From contig NZ_CP084622.1 of the NCBI RefSeq assembly GCF_020422885.1, positions 730,001-794,000 on the forward strand: a DNA stretch of 64,000 bases, in the 5' to 3' direction. This stretch comes from Mesobacillus sp. S13 (GTDB lineage Bacteria > Bacillota > Bacilli > Bacillales > Cytobacillaceae). The stretch's first letter is position 1, and the number at the start of each line of letters is the position of its first letter. Made by a program: the position numbers and the translations under genes. This document shows, one piece after another, positions 26,991 through 36,077 of the stretch. The notes beneath the pieces are model-generated. The model did not search any database. It was given only the letters and a program-made list of their open reading frames with translations, and was not told the origin of the DNA.

Positions 26991-27941
26991 ATGGAAAATC
27001 AATTTTTCACATGTACTAAAATTCATAAGGGAGTATATGCAGCCATTGTAAAGGACGGACAGGGAGCACTCGGCAATGCAGGATTTGTTGATCTCGGCGA
27101 TGGGATTCTAATCTTTGATACCTTCATGGTTCCGGCGGCTGCTTCGGAGCTGCGGCGTGTGGCTGAAGAGCAGACTGGCAAACCTGTAAAATATGTCGTG
27201 AATAGCCATTATCACGGTGACCACACAAATGGCAATGTCATCTTCAAAGATGCCGTCATCATTTCTACTGCACTGACCAGGCAAAAAATGCAGGAAAGTT
27301 ACGAGAATCGTGATATCCCAGCCATGAAGGCAGGGATGGATTCCTATTTTGCTCAGCTTGAAGAGCGAATCGCTAAAGAACAAAACGAGCAGTTGCGCAT
27401 TGCGCTTGAATATGATCTCTCAGATAAGCGCAAGTACGCGGAATCGCTAGATCTGATAGAAGAAGTCCTCCCAACCGTATTATTTGAAGATAAACTTGTG
27501 CTTCAAGGCAGTGAAAGGACAGTGGAGCTTTATCATTTCGGGGGAGGCCATACCGAAAGTGACCTCTTTATGTACCTGCCAGATGAGCAAGTATTATTTG
27601 CTGGTGATTTAGTGTTTGTTAATAACCATGCGTGGATGGGTCATGGCAACCCTCATGAGTGGCTAACTATACTGGAGAAGATGCAAAAATTTGCTGTCAG
27701 CAGCATAGTTCCTGGCCACGGTAATGCAGGCAGCCATGAGGATCTTCAAAACACGAAGGAATATATAGAAGATATGATTCACTTTGTCTCAGAAATGAAC
27801 CAAAAAGGAAAATCGGTGGAAGAACTGATGGCTGAGCACATGTTGGAAAAGTACAGCAAGATGGATAGTCCTCATGTCTATGAGTGGAATCTGAATTTTT
27901 TACATGGATATTTGAGCCAGCGGGAGGTAAGCCATTCTTAA
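26991..27941 (+). CDS. MBL-fold metallo-hydrolase
   Basis: A 316-residue metallo-beta-lactamase-fold protein. The metal ligands are complete: HYHGDHTNG near residue 75, His in GGGHTESD near 186, Asp in FAGDLVFVNN near 205, and a late His in VPGHGNAG near 244. It resembles SoxH-like or quinoprotein-relay MBL hydrolases and has no signal peptide. GTGGGGG precedes the ATG by seven bases. It lies 44 bases after the amidase, so the two may form an operon. A perfect palindrome overlaps its stop codon. Confidence 0.88.
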   Translation: MENQFFTCTKIHKGVYAAIVKDGQGALGNAGFVDLGDGILIFDTFMVPAAASELRRVAEEQTGKPVKYVVNSHYHGDHTNGNVIFKDAVIISTALTRQKMQESYENRDIPAMKAGMDSYFAQLEERIAKEQNEQLRIALEYDLSDKRKYAESLDLIEEVLPTVLFEDKLVLQGSERTVELYHFGGGHTESDLFMYLPDEQVLFAGDLVFVNNHAWMGHGNPHEWLTILEKMQKFAVSSIVPGHGNAGSHEDLQNTKEYIEDMIHFVSEMNQKGKSVEELMAEHMLEKYSKMDSPHVYEWNLNFLHGYLSQREVSHS

Positions 27942-27957
27942 TCAAACGTTTGATTAA
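27938..27957. promoter_or_regulatory. perfect 20-bp palindrome of operator type
   Basis: TTAATCAAACGTTTGATTAA is a perfect palindrome overlapping the stop codon of the MBL-fold gene and lying 26 bases before a terminator. It has no T-tail of its own, so it looks more like a dimeric repressor site than a terminator. Which regulator binds it cannot be told. Confidence 0.45.
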
Positions 27958-27983
27958 ACGAGGTCAATCCCCCGGTAATACTG

Positions 27984-28013
27984 AAAAGAGGCAGCCTCGG
28001 CTGCCTCTTTTTT
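27984..28013. terminator. bidirectional intrinsic terminator
   Basis: AAAAGAGGCAGCC and GGCTGCCTCTTTTT pair around two bases. It serves the MBL gene and the convergent minus-strand gene, whose stop codon it touches. Confidence 0.85.
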
Positions 28014-28530
28014 AACATAGAACAATAATCCTGTATGGTGTTGTTTGCGCCGGGATGCTGAAAGTCGAGGGACCATAAATCACAATCAAGTTCCGGTTTG
28101 CGATACTTTTTGTGAATCTTTGCCCATTTTCCAATAAAATTGGTGTTCCTGGTGAAAGATTAAGCTTGAGCATGCCATCACTGCTGATCAGCTGGCTATT
28201 GAAAAAATCTACCTTTACATTCTGGCCGGGAGTTTCTTTTACCATGACGAGAGCCCTGTATTGTGGCGGATAAATAAGCGGCACAGGTGCGTCAGCGTCA
28301 TAATAGCCTGTTACCTGATCGCCAACCCTGACCATTGCCTGGTCGACGAAATAGGTTTTCGGTTCAATCACAAAATTCACTTGTCTTCCTGTTCCATCGA
28401 TGACCGACATCAATGTATAGCAACCTTCATTTTCTCCGGAAGGTGTAATCGAAAAATCATTGATCATCGTTACGACTCCCCTGAAAGGCAGGTACTTCAC
28501 CATTTCCCTCACTTCCCTCATAGTACTCAT
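28012..28530 (-). CDS. conserved hypothetical protein, beta-rich
   Basis: A 172-residue protein without signal peptide or membrane helix. It is predicted mostly beta-strand, with runs such as GVVTMINDFSITPSG, GRQVNFVIEPKTYFVD and RVGDQVTGYYDADAPVPLIY, suggesting a small beta-barrel or OB-like ligand-binding fold. I do not recognise the family. The start is uncertain: ATG 28530 has only a weak AGG upstream, and ATG 28500 (MVKYLPF) is preceded by GAGGG repeats. It is convergent with the MBL gene and divergent from the DUF4385 gene. Confidence 0.65.
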   Translation of the reverse strand: MSTMREVREMVKYLPFRGVVTMINDFSITPSGENEGCYTLMSVIDGTGRQVNFVIEPKTYFVDQAMVRVGDQVTGYYDADAPVPLIYPPQYRALVMVKETPGQNVKVDFFNSQLISSDGMLKLNLSPGTPILLENGQRFTKSIANRNLIVIYGPSTFSIPAQTTPYRIIVLC

Positions 28531-28616
28531 GCCTATAGTCTATTCGCCGTGGTCACATCGGTGCTTGTTATTCATCGATATAAAAGGGTAAACAATATCC
28601 AAAAAGGAATGGTAAA

Positions 28617-29063
28617 ATGCCTTTCAATTATGACCTTGATTTTGATGAGATTGATTTCCGTGAGCAGCCGGAGCTGTACCGGGTGGGAAGGGGCGAACAG
28701 GGGGTTTTGCTGGTGGAGCCGTATAAAAGTGAAATCCTGCCGCATTGGCGGTTCAAGACACCGGACATCGCCAGGGAGTCATCCGAAAAAATATATGAAA
28801 TGTTCATGGATTATAAAGCGAAAAATGATTTTGTCGGCATGGATATGGCGAGGAAGTTCCTGCAGATGGGCTACACTCGCGCCCGCCGCTATACGAATTA
28901 TAAGGGCGGCAGGAAATATGATGAGGACGGCAAGGTGAAGGAACGGCAGAATGATCCGGTAAAGGCCGAATCAGCAGCAATCTTCATGGAAAAATGGAAA
29001 CAGGCCAGAACCGATAAAGAGTATCTCGTGCTGAAAAAGGAACATCAGAGAGAATACGGGTAA
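28617..29063 (+). CDS. DUF4385 domain protein
   Basis: A 148-residue soluble protein that matches the DUF4385 pattern: YRVGRGEQGVLLVEPYKSEI, LPHWRFKTPDIA, then YTRARRYTNYKGGRKYD and a helical C-terminus ending in REYG. The family is found in bacteria and phages, and its function is unknown. AAGGA lies eight bases before the ATG. A terminator starts at the stop codon. Confidence 0.85.
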   Translation: MPFNYDLDFDEIDFREQPELYRVGRGEQGVLLVEPYKSEILPHWRFKTPDIARESSEKIYEMFMDYKAKNDFVGMDMARKFLQMGYTRARRYTNYKGGRKYDEDGKVKERQNDPVKAESAAIFMEKWKQARTDKEYLVLKKEHQREYG

Positions 29064-29096
29064 AAAACCTAATCCGCCGGGAATTAGGTTTTTTCA
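29062..29096 (+). terminator. intrinsic terminator of the DUF4385 gene
   Basis: AAAAAACCTAAT pairs with ATTAGGTTTTTT around a short GC-rich loop. Confidence 0.85.
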
Positions 29097-29123
29097 TTTG
29101 TCCAGACATGTTTCCAAAGTCAA

Positions 29124-29972
29124 TCAGCTTTTTTCATAATTCAATTCCAATGTAGAGTCAGAAATCTTTTCGGTCTCTAAAAATTTGCGGATTTCTGACC
29201 GCAACTGGTCTGACTCCTCTGGCTCCATGTTTTCAACCAGTAAATGGATCATCGCAGCATTTTCTTTCCCATCCAGAGACCACAGCTTCATTTTCTGAAT
29301 GTCGATCACACGTGGCTTGTTTAGGATTTTACTTTTCAGCGCATCCAGGTCCACACCCGCGGGCGCAGATTCCAGTAAGATCAATAAGGTTTTCTTCAAA
29401 TTCTTAACGACGTGGAACAAAATGTAGATCGTGATACCGATGGATAAAAGAGGATCCAGAATCGGAATATTGTTGAATTGTAAAATGATACTGACCACTA
29501 GGACAGCAATCCAGCCTAGCACATCTTCAAGTAAATGCCAGCTTAGCATCTTGGAATTCAAGCCTTCTCCATGCCTTAATTTTAACGCGGCAAATCCATT
29601 CACGAGAACTCCGAGGATTGCCAGCCACATCATTCCATCTGAATGAGGCGAAACAGGGTCAAGCAGTCTTTTCCCTGCTTCATAAAAAATATATAATGAC
29701 CCGCTAATCAGGACGGTTCCGCTCAATAAAGCCCCAAGCAGGGAAAAGCGTTTATAGCCGAAAGGGTATTTCTCCGTAGCTCCTTTATTCGATTTTTTCT
29801 CCAGCAGCCAGGAGGCACCGAGTGACAAAGTATCGCCGAAATCATGTATTGCATCCGCAACAATTGCAATACTGCCAGTAAGGATGCCGCCGATTATTTC
29901 TATGACTGTAAAACCTGCATTCAAAAAGAATGCCAGTCCCATTCTCTTGCTGGTCTTTGAATCCTGTGGCAT
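29124..29972 (-). CDS. cation diffusion facilitator transporter
   Basis: A 282-residue CDF exporter with six membrane helices and a cytosolic C-terminal domain. Helix 2 has ADAIHDFGDT (metal-binding His/Asp-x3-Asp) and helix 5 HLLEDVLGW. KYPFGYKRFSLLGAL is the usual cytosolic loop. The His-Asp pairs suggest Zn2+/Co2+ type selectivity. ATG 29972 is chosen because AGGAG lies nine bases upstream, and an earlier ATG falls on the ribosome binding site. It exports divalent cations against protons. Confidence 0.9.
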   Translation of the reverse strand: MPQDSKTSKRMGLAFFLNAGFTVIEIIGGILTGSIAIVADAIHDFGDTLSLGASWLLEKKSNKGATEKYPFGYKRFSLLGALLSGTVLISGSLYIFYEAGKRLLDPVSPHSDGMMWLAILGVLVNGFAALKLRHGEGLNSKMLSWHLLEDVLGWIAVLVVSIILQFNNIPILDPLLSIGITIYILFHVVKNLKKTLLILLESAPAGVDLDALKSKILNKPRVIDIQKMKLWSLDGKENAAMIHLLVENMEPEESDQLRSEIRKFLETEKISDSTLELNYEKS

Positions 29973-30014
29973 ATAAATCATCTCCTGGTTCCTATATTCC
30001 CACAGGAGAATTAG

Positions 30015-30058
30015 TACAAACGAAAACCCCTGATCACTCTGATGTGTTCAGGGGTTTA
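30015..30058 (-). terminator. intrinsic terminator of glpD
   Basis: AAACCCCTGA and TCAGGGGTTT pair around a loop of about 15 bases, with TTTTCGT following on the minus strand. Confidence 0.8.
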
Positions 30059-30062
30059 TAGG

Positions 30063-31718
30063 TCATTTTACTGGAATGACCGCTTCATTTAAAGCTCCTT
30101 CAAGCTCCAAAGTATAGGCTTCTATTTGCTGCTCGTTCCATTTGAATTGGCCACGCATGAAGTTAATCACATTTTCCTTGAAGTTATGCACAATGTGGAT
30201 ATCGAATAAAATTGCTCCTGTGCGTCTGTTGAAGAAGTCGACTGGCGTTGCTGCCGCTTCATATTGGATACCATAGATCAGCTTTGCGAACAACTCCAAT
30301 GGCAGGCCGTATTGGTCTGCTTCTTTTTTGTGTTCAGATGCTAACTGGAATACGATCGGGGCATTCGATCCATACTGGTATGCCAGACGGCGGGCTTCTT
30401 CTTTAGTAAAGCCAGCCTTAATGCCCGCTTCAAGCTGCTTTTCTACAAAAGAGTCCAGGTTGGCAGAACCGCCGACATCTCCGCCTGAAATCGGCAAATT
30501 CTTCGTATGGCAGCCAGGGAAGCTGAGTCCATCCTCTTTAGCGAATTTTTCAGCAAGCAGGTCAACAATCGTTTCCGCCATTTTGCGGTAGCCAGTCAAT
30601 TTTCCGCCAGCAATGGTGATCAGTTTTGAATCGGATTCCCAGATTTCATCTTTTCTGGAGATTTCAGATGGAGCCTTGCCATCCTCATGGATCAGCGGCC
30701 TGACGCCTGCCCAGCTGGATTCTACATCTTTTTCCGTGACATTCACATCTGGGAACATGTATCGGATCGCTTTAAGCAGGTAGCTTCTGTCTTCTTCCGT
30801 CATGCCAGGATTAATTGGATCTTCATTGTAAAAAGTATCGGTCGTACCGACATAGGTCTTGCCATCGCGAGGGATCGCGAATACCATCCGTCCGTCCGGG
30901 GTGTCAAAATAGATCGCCTGCTTGAGCGGGAAGCGTGATTGATCGATGACGATATGAACACCCTTTGATAGCTTCAGTGTTTTTCCTTTTTTCGAATCAT
31001 CCATTTCACGGATGCCATCCACCCATGGTCCGGTGGCATTGACCACTTTTTTAGCGTGGACCTCGTACTCCTCACCTGTTAAAAGATCCTCAACCAGGAC
31101 ACCTGCAACAATACCGTTTTTATATATAAGGTTTTTAACTTTGGAATAGTTCAATGGTGTTGCGCCTTTATCCACAGCCTGTTTCATGACCTCGATTGTC
31201 AGTCGGGCGTCATCGGTGCGGTATTCAACATAATAGCCGCCGCCCTTCAAGCCGTCTTTTTTCACAAGTGGTTCTTTTGCCAAAGTTTCAGTAGCGCTGA
31301 ACATTTTCCTGCGCTCCGACCTTTTGACACCTGCTAAAAAGTCATACACCCTAAGGCCAATGGAGGTGCTGAAGCTTCCGAATGTTCCGCCCTTATGGAA
31401 GGGGAGCAGCATCCATTCTGGTGTCGTGACATGCGGGCCATTCTCATACACAATCGCCCGCTCCTTGCCGACTTCAGCCACCATCTTCACTTCGAATTGC
31501 TTTAAATAACGAAGGCCGCCGTGCACGAGCTTTGTGGAACGGCTTGAGGTACCTGCCGCAAAATCCTGCATTTCCAACAAAGCTATATTCATCCCTCTAG
31601 TTGCAGCATCAAGGGCGATTCCAGCACCGGTAATGCCGCCGCCAATCACAAGAACATCGAATGTTCCATTTTTCAGTTTCGATACTATATTTTTACGATC
31701 GAGATTTGAAAATCTCAT
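30063..31718 (-). CDS. glpD: aerobic glycerol-3-phosphate dehydrogenase
   Basis: A 551-residue FAD enzyme that oxidises glycerol-3-phosphate to dihydroxyacetone phosphate and feeds electrons to the quinone pool at the membrane. The FAD-binding motif [22 protein letters not shown] is at residues ~21-42, with [17 protein letters not shown] and YVGTTDTFY as further GlpD signatures. Length fits Bacillus GlpD (~555). ATG 31718 has AAGGAGG eight bases upstream; the longer frame runs into the leader terminator and is rejected. It has its own GlpP-type leader, and glpT and glpP lie just upstream. Confidence 0.96.
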   Translation of the reverse strand: MRFSNLDRKNIVSKLKNGTFDVLVIGGGITGAGIALDAATRGMNIALLEMQDFAAGTSSRSTKLVHGGLRYLKQFEVKMVAEVGKERAIVYENGPHVTTPEWMLLPFHKGGTFGSFSTSIGLRVYDFLAGVKRSERRKMFSATETLAKEPLVKKDGLKGGGYYVEYRTDDARLTIEVMKQAVDKGATPLNYSKVKNLIYKNGIVAGVLVEDLLTGEEYEVHAKKVVNATGPWVDGIREMDDSKKGKTLKLSKGVHIVIDQSRFPLKQAIYFDTPDGRMVFAIPRDGKTYVGTTDTFYNEDPINPGMTEEDRSYLLKAIRYMFPDVNVTEKDVESSWAGVRPLIHEDGKAPSEISRKDEIWESDSKLITIAGGKLTGYRKMAETIVDLLAEKFAKEDGLSFPGCHTKNLPISGGDVGGSANLDSFVEKQLEAGIKAGFTKEEARRLAYQYGSNAPIVFQLASEHKKEADQYGLPLELFAKLIYGIQYEAAATPVDFFNRRTGAILFDIHIVHNFKENVINFMRGQFKWNEQQIEAYTLELEGALNEAVIPVK

Positions 31719-31740
31719 ACGATACGCCTCCTTGAATATG

Positions 31741-31830
31741 AAAAAAAGAGAGACCACAAACAACATTATCGCCCAAAAGCCGTAATGTTATCGTGGTCTC
31801 TCCAGTTCTCCTACCCGATTTATTAACTTG
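31741..31830 (-). promoter_or_regulatory. GlpP-controlled antitermination leader of glpD
   Basis: On the minus strand GAGAGACCAC (31802-31793) pairs with GTGGTCTCTC (31757-31748), with an inner AACATTA/TAATGTT stem, then TTTTTTT. This is a full intrinsic terminator only 23 bases before the glpD start. The transcript start region carries TTACAAGTTAA and the box GGAGAACTGGAGAG, both nearly repeated in the glpT leader. In B. subtilis GlpP with glycerol-3-phosphate lets polymerase pass such leader terminators. Confidence 0.85.
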
Positions 31831-31835
31831 TAATC

Positions 31836-31841
31836 ATTATA
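31836..31841 (-). promoter_or_regulatory. -10 box of the glpD promoter
   Basis: On the minus strand the -10 is a perfect TATAAT, about seven bases before the conserved leader start. No good -35 lies at the standard spacing. Confidence 0.55.
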
Positions 31842-31889
31842 TCACAGACACAAGGGATTTTCATGTGTCGGATTTTTTACAAAGAAAGC

Positions 31890-33251
31890 TTAGTGTTTAA
31901 CAACTTCCTGTCCACGGACATTCCATGTCACAGCAAACAATAATGTTGCAAGCGCGCAAGAAATAGTCAGCAGCAAGAAACCAGCGTCCCAGCCAGCAAA
32001 GTCAACCAGGTAACCCATCAAAGCGTTGGCTGCAACAGATCCGCCAAGGTAACCGAATAATCCGGTCAAGCCAGCAGCTGTTCCGGCAGCTTTTTTAGGT
32101 ACATAGTCAAGTGCTTGAAGACCTATCAGCATAACAGGTCCGTAGATCAAGAACCCGATTGCGATCAGAGCAGCCATATCGACGAATGTATTTCCTGGCG
32201 GGTTGAACCAGTAGACAAGGACGGCAACCAATACACCTAGCATGAACACGAATCCAGCAGGTCCGCGGCGTCCCTTAAACAGCTTGTCCGATAGGTATCC
32301 AGCCAGCAATGTACCAGGGATACCAGCCCATTCATACAGGAAGTAGGCGACACTTGATTCGTTCATTGAGAAGCCTTTTTCTTCACTTAAATAAGTTGGT
32401 GCCCAGTCCAATACTCCATAACGGACAAAGTAAACGAAGACGTTGGCAACGGCAATGATCCAAATCCATTTATTGTTTAAAACATACTTGAAAAGAATCT
32501 CTTTTGTCGTCAATTCCGTTTCGAATAACTGTTTCTTTTTTGTTGGATAATCATCACGATATTCTTCAATTGGCGGAAGTCCCATTGATTGAGGAGTATC
32601 ACGAATCAGCATAAAGGCCACAAGTGCTACAGCAAGTGCCACGATGGCCGGCAGTATGAAAACACCTTCATATCCTGCGTAAGATGAACCAAGTATTCCG
32701 GCAAATATCGCTGCTCCGGCAACTGCAAGTGGAGCCATCAAACCGCCGCCGACATTGTGGGCAACGTTCCAGATTGCGGTTTTACCGCCACGCTCACTAA
32801 CACTGAACCAGTGAGTCAACACGCGGCCAGCAGGAGGCCAACCCATACCTTGAACCCAACCATTGATAAAAAGCATGATAAACATAATAGCAACAGAAGA
32901 TGTGAAAAATGGTATGAAGCCCATCAATAAGCTGACAATGGCAGAGAGGACAAGTCCTGCGGTCATGAACCACCGGGCGTTACTCCGGTCCGACACCGTC
33001 CCCATCACAAATTTACTGATTCCATACGAAATGGAGATCGCGGATAATGCTAGTCCCAATTCACCCTTTGAGAATCCCTCTTCCACAAGATAAGGCATGG
33101 CGATTGAGAAGTTTTTACGCAAAAGATAATAAGCTGCGTAACCGATGAAGATTCCCATGAAAACCTGGAACCTTAACTTCTTATACTCGGCTTCGGTTCT
33201 TTCTTCAGACAGTCTCTCCACATGGGGAGCCGGCTTGAATAAGTTAAGCAT
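31890..33251 (-). CDS. glpT: glycerol-3-phosphate transporter
   Basis: A 453-residue major-facilitator antiporter with 12 membrane helices that imports glycerol-3-phosphate in exchange for phosphate. Family motifs include [21 protein letters not shown] with the substrate-binding Arg, [19 protein letters not shown], and [23 protein letters not shown] is eight bases before the ATG. It lies between glpP and glpD and has a promoter and a GlpP-type leader terminator. Confidence 0.95.
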   Translation of the reverse strand: MLNLFKPAPHVERLSEERTEAEYKKLRFQVFMGIFIGYAAYYLLRKNFSIAMPYLVEEGFSKGELGLALSAISISYGISKFVMGTVSDRSNARWFMTAGLVLSAIVSLLMGFIPFFTSSVAIMFIMLFINGWVQGMGWPPAGRVLTHWFSVSERGGKTAIWNVAHNVGGGLMAPLAVAGAAIFAGILGSSYAGYEGVFILPAIVALAVALVAFMLIRDTPQSMGLPPIEEYRDDYPTKKKQLFETELTTKEILFKYVLNNKWIWIIAVANVFVYFVRYGVLDWAPTYLSEEKGFSMNESSVAYFLYEWAGIPGTLLAGYLSDKLFKGRRGPAGFVFMLGVLVAVLVYWFNPPGNTFVDMAALIAIGFLIYGPVMLIGLQALDYVPKKAAGTAAGLTGLFGYLGGSVAANALMGYLVDFAGWDAGFLLLTISCALATLLFAVTWNVRGQEVVKH

Positions 33252-33294
33252 GTATAAGTCCTCCTTAAGATTATTTGTTAGTATTAGCAGAAAA

Positions 33295-33382
33295 CACGAA
33301 AAAACCCATGCTTAACAGCACCTCTCTACAGAAAAGAGGGCATAAAGCATGGGTCTCCATATCTCCACCATAGTTAACTTGT
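33295..33382 (-). promoter_or_regulatory. GlpP-controlled antitermination leader of glpT
   Basis: On the minus strand ACCCATGCTT (33354-33345) pairs with AAGCATGGGT (33313-33304), with an inner CCTCT/AGAGG pairing, then TTTTTT. The transcript start contains TTACAAGTTAA and GGTGGAGATATGGAGA, closely matching the glpD leader. It lies about 45 bases before the glpT start. Confidence 0.85.
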
Positions 33383-33388
33383 AAACCT

Positions 33389-33417
33389 ATACTACCTTGA
33401 GATGAAAGCGATGTCAA
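33389..33417 (-). promoter_or_regulatory. SigA promoter of glpT
   Basis: On the minus strand TTGACA (33417-33412), a 17-base spacer and TAGTAT (33394-33389). Confidence 0.75.
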
Positions 33418-33425
33418 CAATTAAA

Positions 33426-33974
33426 TTATATTTCTGTAATTTCCCACAACTCCCTTTTAGAAGTGGTGATGGCAGAAGCACCTGCATTCAATGCGTTCTT
33501 CACTTCCTCAGGAGTCCTGATCAGCCCGCCTGCAAAAATCGGAATGTTAACTCGTTCCTTGACCTCCTTGATCATCCAAGGCATTGCTCCTGGTAAAACC
33601 TCAATATAATCAGGGCGCGTTTTTTCAATAAGTTTATAGCTTTTTTCGAGTGCATGCGAATCAATCAGGAACACCCTTTGCACAGCGAGCACTCCTTTTT
33701 GTTTTGCCTTTAAAATGACACTCGACTTCGTTGAAATCAGGCCATACGGTTTGTATTCCTGGCAGAGGTATTCGGTCGAATAGTCATCGCTCTTCAGTCC
33801 CTGAATCATATCCACATGATAGATCATCTTTTTTCCATGACGTTTTGCCATAGCGTTAATATTTTTTAATTGGGCGATATGCACTTCCAACATGACTCCG
33901 ATTTCAAAAGGGCTTCCAAGGAACTGTTCAAACTCCTTCATGTTCGATGATGCGGGCAAGATTTTTTGATCCAA
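33426..33974 (-). CDS. glpP: glycerol-3-phosphate responsive antiterminator
   Basis: A 182-residue RNA-binding TIM-barrel-like antiterminator. Recognisable segments are FLGSPFEIGVMLEVHIAQLK, YHVDMIQGLKSDDYSTEYL, VFLIDSHALEKS, and the phosphate-binding IPIFAGGLI plus ASAITTSKRELW. With bound glycerol-3-phosphate it prevents termination in glp leaders. The start is TTG, with AAGGATGG seven bases upstream. Its two likely targets, the glpT and glpD leaders, are directly downstream. The glycerol genes glpF and glpK are not in the window. Confidence 0.95.
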   Translation of the reverse strand: MDQKILPASSNMKEFEQFLGSPFEIGVMLEVHIAQLKNINAMAKRHGKKMIYHVDMIQGLKSDDYSTEYLCQEYKPYGLISTKSSVILKAKQKGVLAVQRVFLIDSHALEKSYKLIEKTRPDYIEVLPGAMPWMIKEVKERVNIPIFAGGLIRTPEEVKNALNAGASAITTSKRELWEITEI

Positions 33975-34147
33975 AAGAATCCCATCCTTACATTTAATTA
34001 CTCATTATCTTAACATGAGTGGCTTGAAGTTTTCTATGGAGACAGATGGCTTTTTTGAGCACAATAGCATACTTAAAATTGTGGTAATGCATAAACATTA
34101 GTACGATAGTAATAAAGATCCCTATTACATATTAAAGAGGAGACAAT

Positions 34148-35068
34148 ATGCAGATTGGTAAGGAAAAGAAGAGCACACAGGTTTTTGGGGAAGACGCCGT
34201 CCTGGCAGCTATTGAAAGGTCTTTGGCGATGATCGAATTCGATCCTGATGGACAAGTGCTCTGGGCAAATGAGAACTTTGCACGGACGATGGGCTATCGA
34301 GTAGATGAAATGCCGGGACTGTTGCATAAACAGTTTTGTACAGCCGAATTTGCAGGAAGCAGAGCCTATATAGAATTATGGAGAAACCTGCGCAGCGGAA
34401 AAAGCTTTCAGGAGAAAATCCAGCGAGTCACGAAGAGAGGCAATCTTCTCTGGCTTGAGGCTACATACACACCTGTATATGATGATTTAGGCAGAGTTGC
34501 TGGTGTGGTGAAGGTGGCAACTGACATCACGGAGCGAGAATTGAACACGACAAGACTTGCCAGGGAGCTTCAGCAAATGTCCCAAGACCTGAACGAACGC
34601 GCGGAAATGGGGATTACAAGAAGTGAAGAAGCAGCCACGGCCGCCAGCAAGCTTGTACAAGAGTCAAAAGAAAATCTTGAAATTCTCGAATCTCTGAAAT
34701 CGCAGGCCAAATCGATCGGCAGCATCGTCCAGACCATTCGTGAAATTGCCGCACAAACCAATCTGCTTGCCCTGAACGCAGCCATTGAAGCGGCAAGAGC
34801 CGGAGAACATGGGAGAGGCTTCAACGTCGTTGCAGGAGAAGTCCGGAAACTCGCCACACGCGTCCAGGATTCAATCCAGGAAGTCAATGAACACATCGAA
34901 GGAATAGCAAGCGAAATCACAAAAATCAACGAAGCCACCCAGCGCTCGCAAAATGGCATCACTAACAACAAGAACCTCAATGAACAAGCAGTCGCCGCCT
35001 TCAAAGAAATCGGCAGTGCCGCCCACGAACTGGACCAGCAAGCAAAAACATTCAAAGAAATCTTATAA
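34148..35068 (+). CDS. soluble PAS-domain methyl-accepting transducer
   Basis: A 306-residue chemotaxis transducer without membrane helices or HAMP. Residues ~18-135 form a PAS domain ([22 protein letters not shown] and [20 protein letters not shown]). Residues ~150-306 are a short methyl-accepting signalling domain with the hairpin tip [20 protein letters not shown]. It should sense a cytosolic signal, such as redox or a small ligand, and act on CheA/CheW. GAGGAG is five bases before the ATG. The signalling domain is only about half the usual length. Confidence 0.9.
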   Translation: MQIGKEKKSTQVFGEDAVLAAIERSLAMIEFDPDGQVLWANENFARTMGYRVDEMPGLLHKQFCTAEFAGSRAYIELWRNLRSGKSFQEKIQRVTKRGNLLWLEATYTPVYDDLGRVAGVVKVATDITERELNTTRLARELQQMSQDLNERAEMGITRSEEAATAASKLVQESKENLEILESLKSQAKSIGSIVQTIREIAAQTNLLALNAAIEAARAGEHGRGFNVVAGEVRKLATRVQDSIQEVNEHIEGIASEITKINEATQRSQNGITNNKNLNEQAVAAFKEIGSAAHELDQQAKTFKEIL

Positions 35069-35077
35069 GGAAAACGG

Positions 35078-35107
35078 ACACCGCGATGATTATGGCGGTG
35101 TTTTTTT
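35078..35107 (+). terminator. intrinsic terminator of the PAS transducer gene
   Basis: ACACCGC pairs with GCGGTGT around a ten-base loop, followed by TTTTTTT. Confidence 0.8.
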
Positions 35108-35138
35108 GGATTGGAGTAGAGTGAGGTGAGGATGTTGA

Positions 35139-35309
35139 AACAAAAAGTTCGTCTATGTGACCAAGAGGAGTGGTCTGTTGTTGAAATGTGAGAGAGGAAC
35201 GTTCTATGAGCACAAATGGATTGCAATGTCACAAAAAGGGCATATAGAAATTTTCTATGATCCCGAATGGATTGAAATAGCGACAAAACGTCGTATAGAA
35301 GAAATGTAT
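35139..35309. repeat. degenerate ~51-bp repeat segment before array A
   Basis: TTCTATGA followed by AATGGATTG occurs twice 51 bases apart (35202 and 35253). ACAAAA-G motifs with TATAGAA follow at 35231 and 35283, 52 bases apart. The frame at 35157..35390 crosses this and the next array and is not accepted as a gene. Confidence 0.4.
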
Positions 35310-35842
35310 AGGCACCTGCATTACCTGAAAAAGAGTCGCAAGAGCCAGAACGGTAAAAGCAGAGCTTCTGCATTACCTGAAAAAGAGTAGAAAGAGTAAA
35401 AACGGTAAAAGCAGAGCTTCTACATTACCCGAAAAAGAGTAGAAAGAGTAAAAACGGTAAAAGCATAGCTCCTGCATTGCCCGAAAAAGAGTTGAAAGAG
35501 TAAAAACGGTAAAAGCAGAACTCCTGCATTGCCCGAAAAAGAGTTGAAAGAGTAAAAACGGTAAAAGCAGAGCTTCTGCATTGCCCGAAAAAGAGTAGAA
35601 AGAGTAAAAACGGTAAAAGCAGAGCTTCTGCATTACCCGAAGAAGAGTAGAAAGAGCTAAAACGGTAAAAGCTTAGCTCCTGCATTGCCCGAAATAGAGT
35701 CGCAAGAGCCAGAACGGTAAAAGCATAGCTCCTGCATTACTAGAAAAAGAGTTGAAGGAGCCATAATGGTAAAAGCAGAGCACCTGCATTTCCCGAAAAA
35801 GAGGGGAGAGAGCCGTAACGGTAAAAGCAGAAGCTTTTTCGT
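35310..35842. repeat. tandem array A: ten copies of a 52-bp unit
   Basis: The anchor CGGTAAAAGC (TGGTAAAAGC in copy 9) recurs at 35351, 35403, 35455, 35507, 35559, 35611, 35663, 35715, 35767 and 35819, exactly 52 bases apart without indels. Each unit has an A/G-rich half (GAAAAAGAGTAGAAAGAG) and an imperfect inverted repeat in which GGTAA..GCAGA pairs with TCTGC.TTACC around GCT. Copies differ by scattered substitutions. Aromatic-rich frames on the minus strand are by-products of the repeat. Confidence 0.92.
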
Positions 35843-35933
35843 ATAAATCCGTTCATAGGATTCGAAATTTACCAAACCACAGCAACTTTTCCCCTATAAT
35901 TAGCGTCTCAATCTTTACAAGGGATTGCAATAT

Positions 35934-35962
35934 TTGTTGAACCGTTAAATTTATGGTATATT
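35934..35962 (+). promoter_or_regulatory. candidate promoter of the RNase J gene
   Basis: TTGTTG (35934-35939), a 17-base spacer and TATATT (35957-35962). The resulting leader of ~110 bases contains the perfect palindrome ATTCCCATGGGAAT at 36026-36039. Confidence 0.5.
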
Positions 35963-36077
35963 TTAAGAATTCAACCCCCTATTTTCTCCAGCCACTTTCT
36001 TCACTATTCTTTATTAAGAGATATGATTCCCATGGGAATTGATAAATACATTTACACTAAGAAACAGGAGCTGAACT

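Noticed and set aside
28261..28938. 225-residue plus-strand frame overlapping the hypothetical and DUF4385 genes
   Set aside because: It overlaps two better supported genes, one of them a recognised family, and has no ribosome binding site.
34570..35373. 267-residue minus-strand frame opposite the PAS transducer
   Set aside because: It is a shadow of a gene with strong codon bias and runs into the repeats; composition (Ser/Cys/Arg-rich) is not protein-like.
35157..35390. Plus-strand 77-residue frame running into array A
   Set aside because: No clear ribosome binding site, half of it is repeat sequence, and it lies in a degenerate repeat region.
35373..35685. Aromatic-rich minus-strand frames (repeated FYRFYSFYSFSGN-like) in array A
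   Set aside because: They follow from a 52-bp repeat read in three frames, have no ribosome binding site and overlap each other; array A is non-coding.
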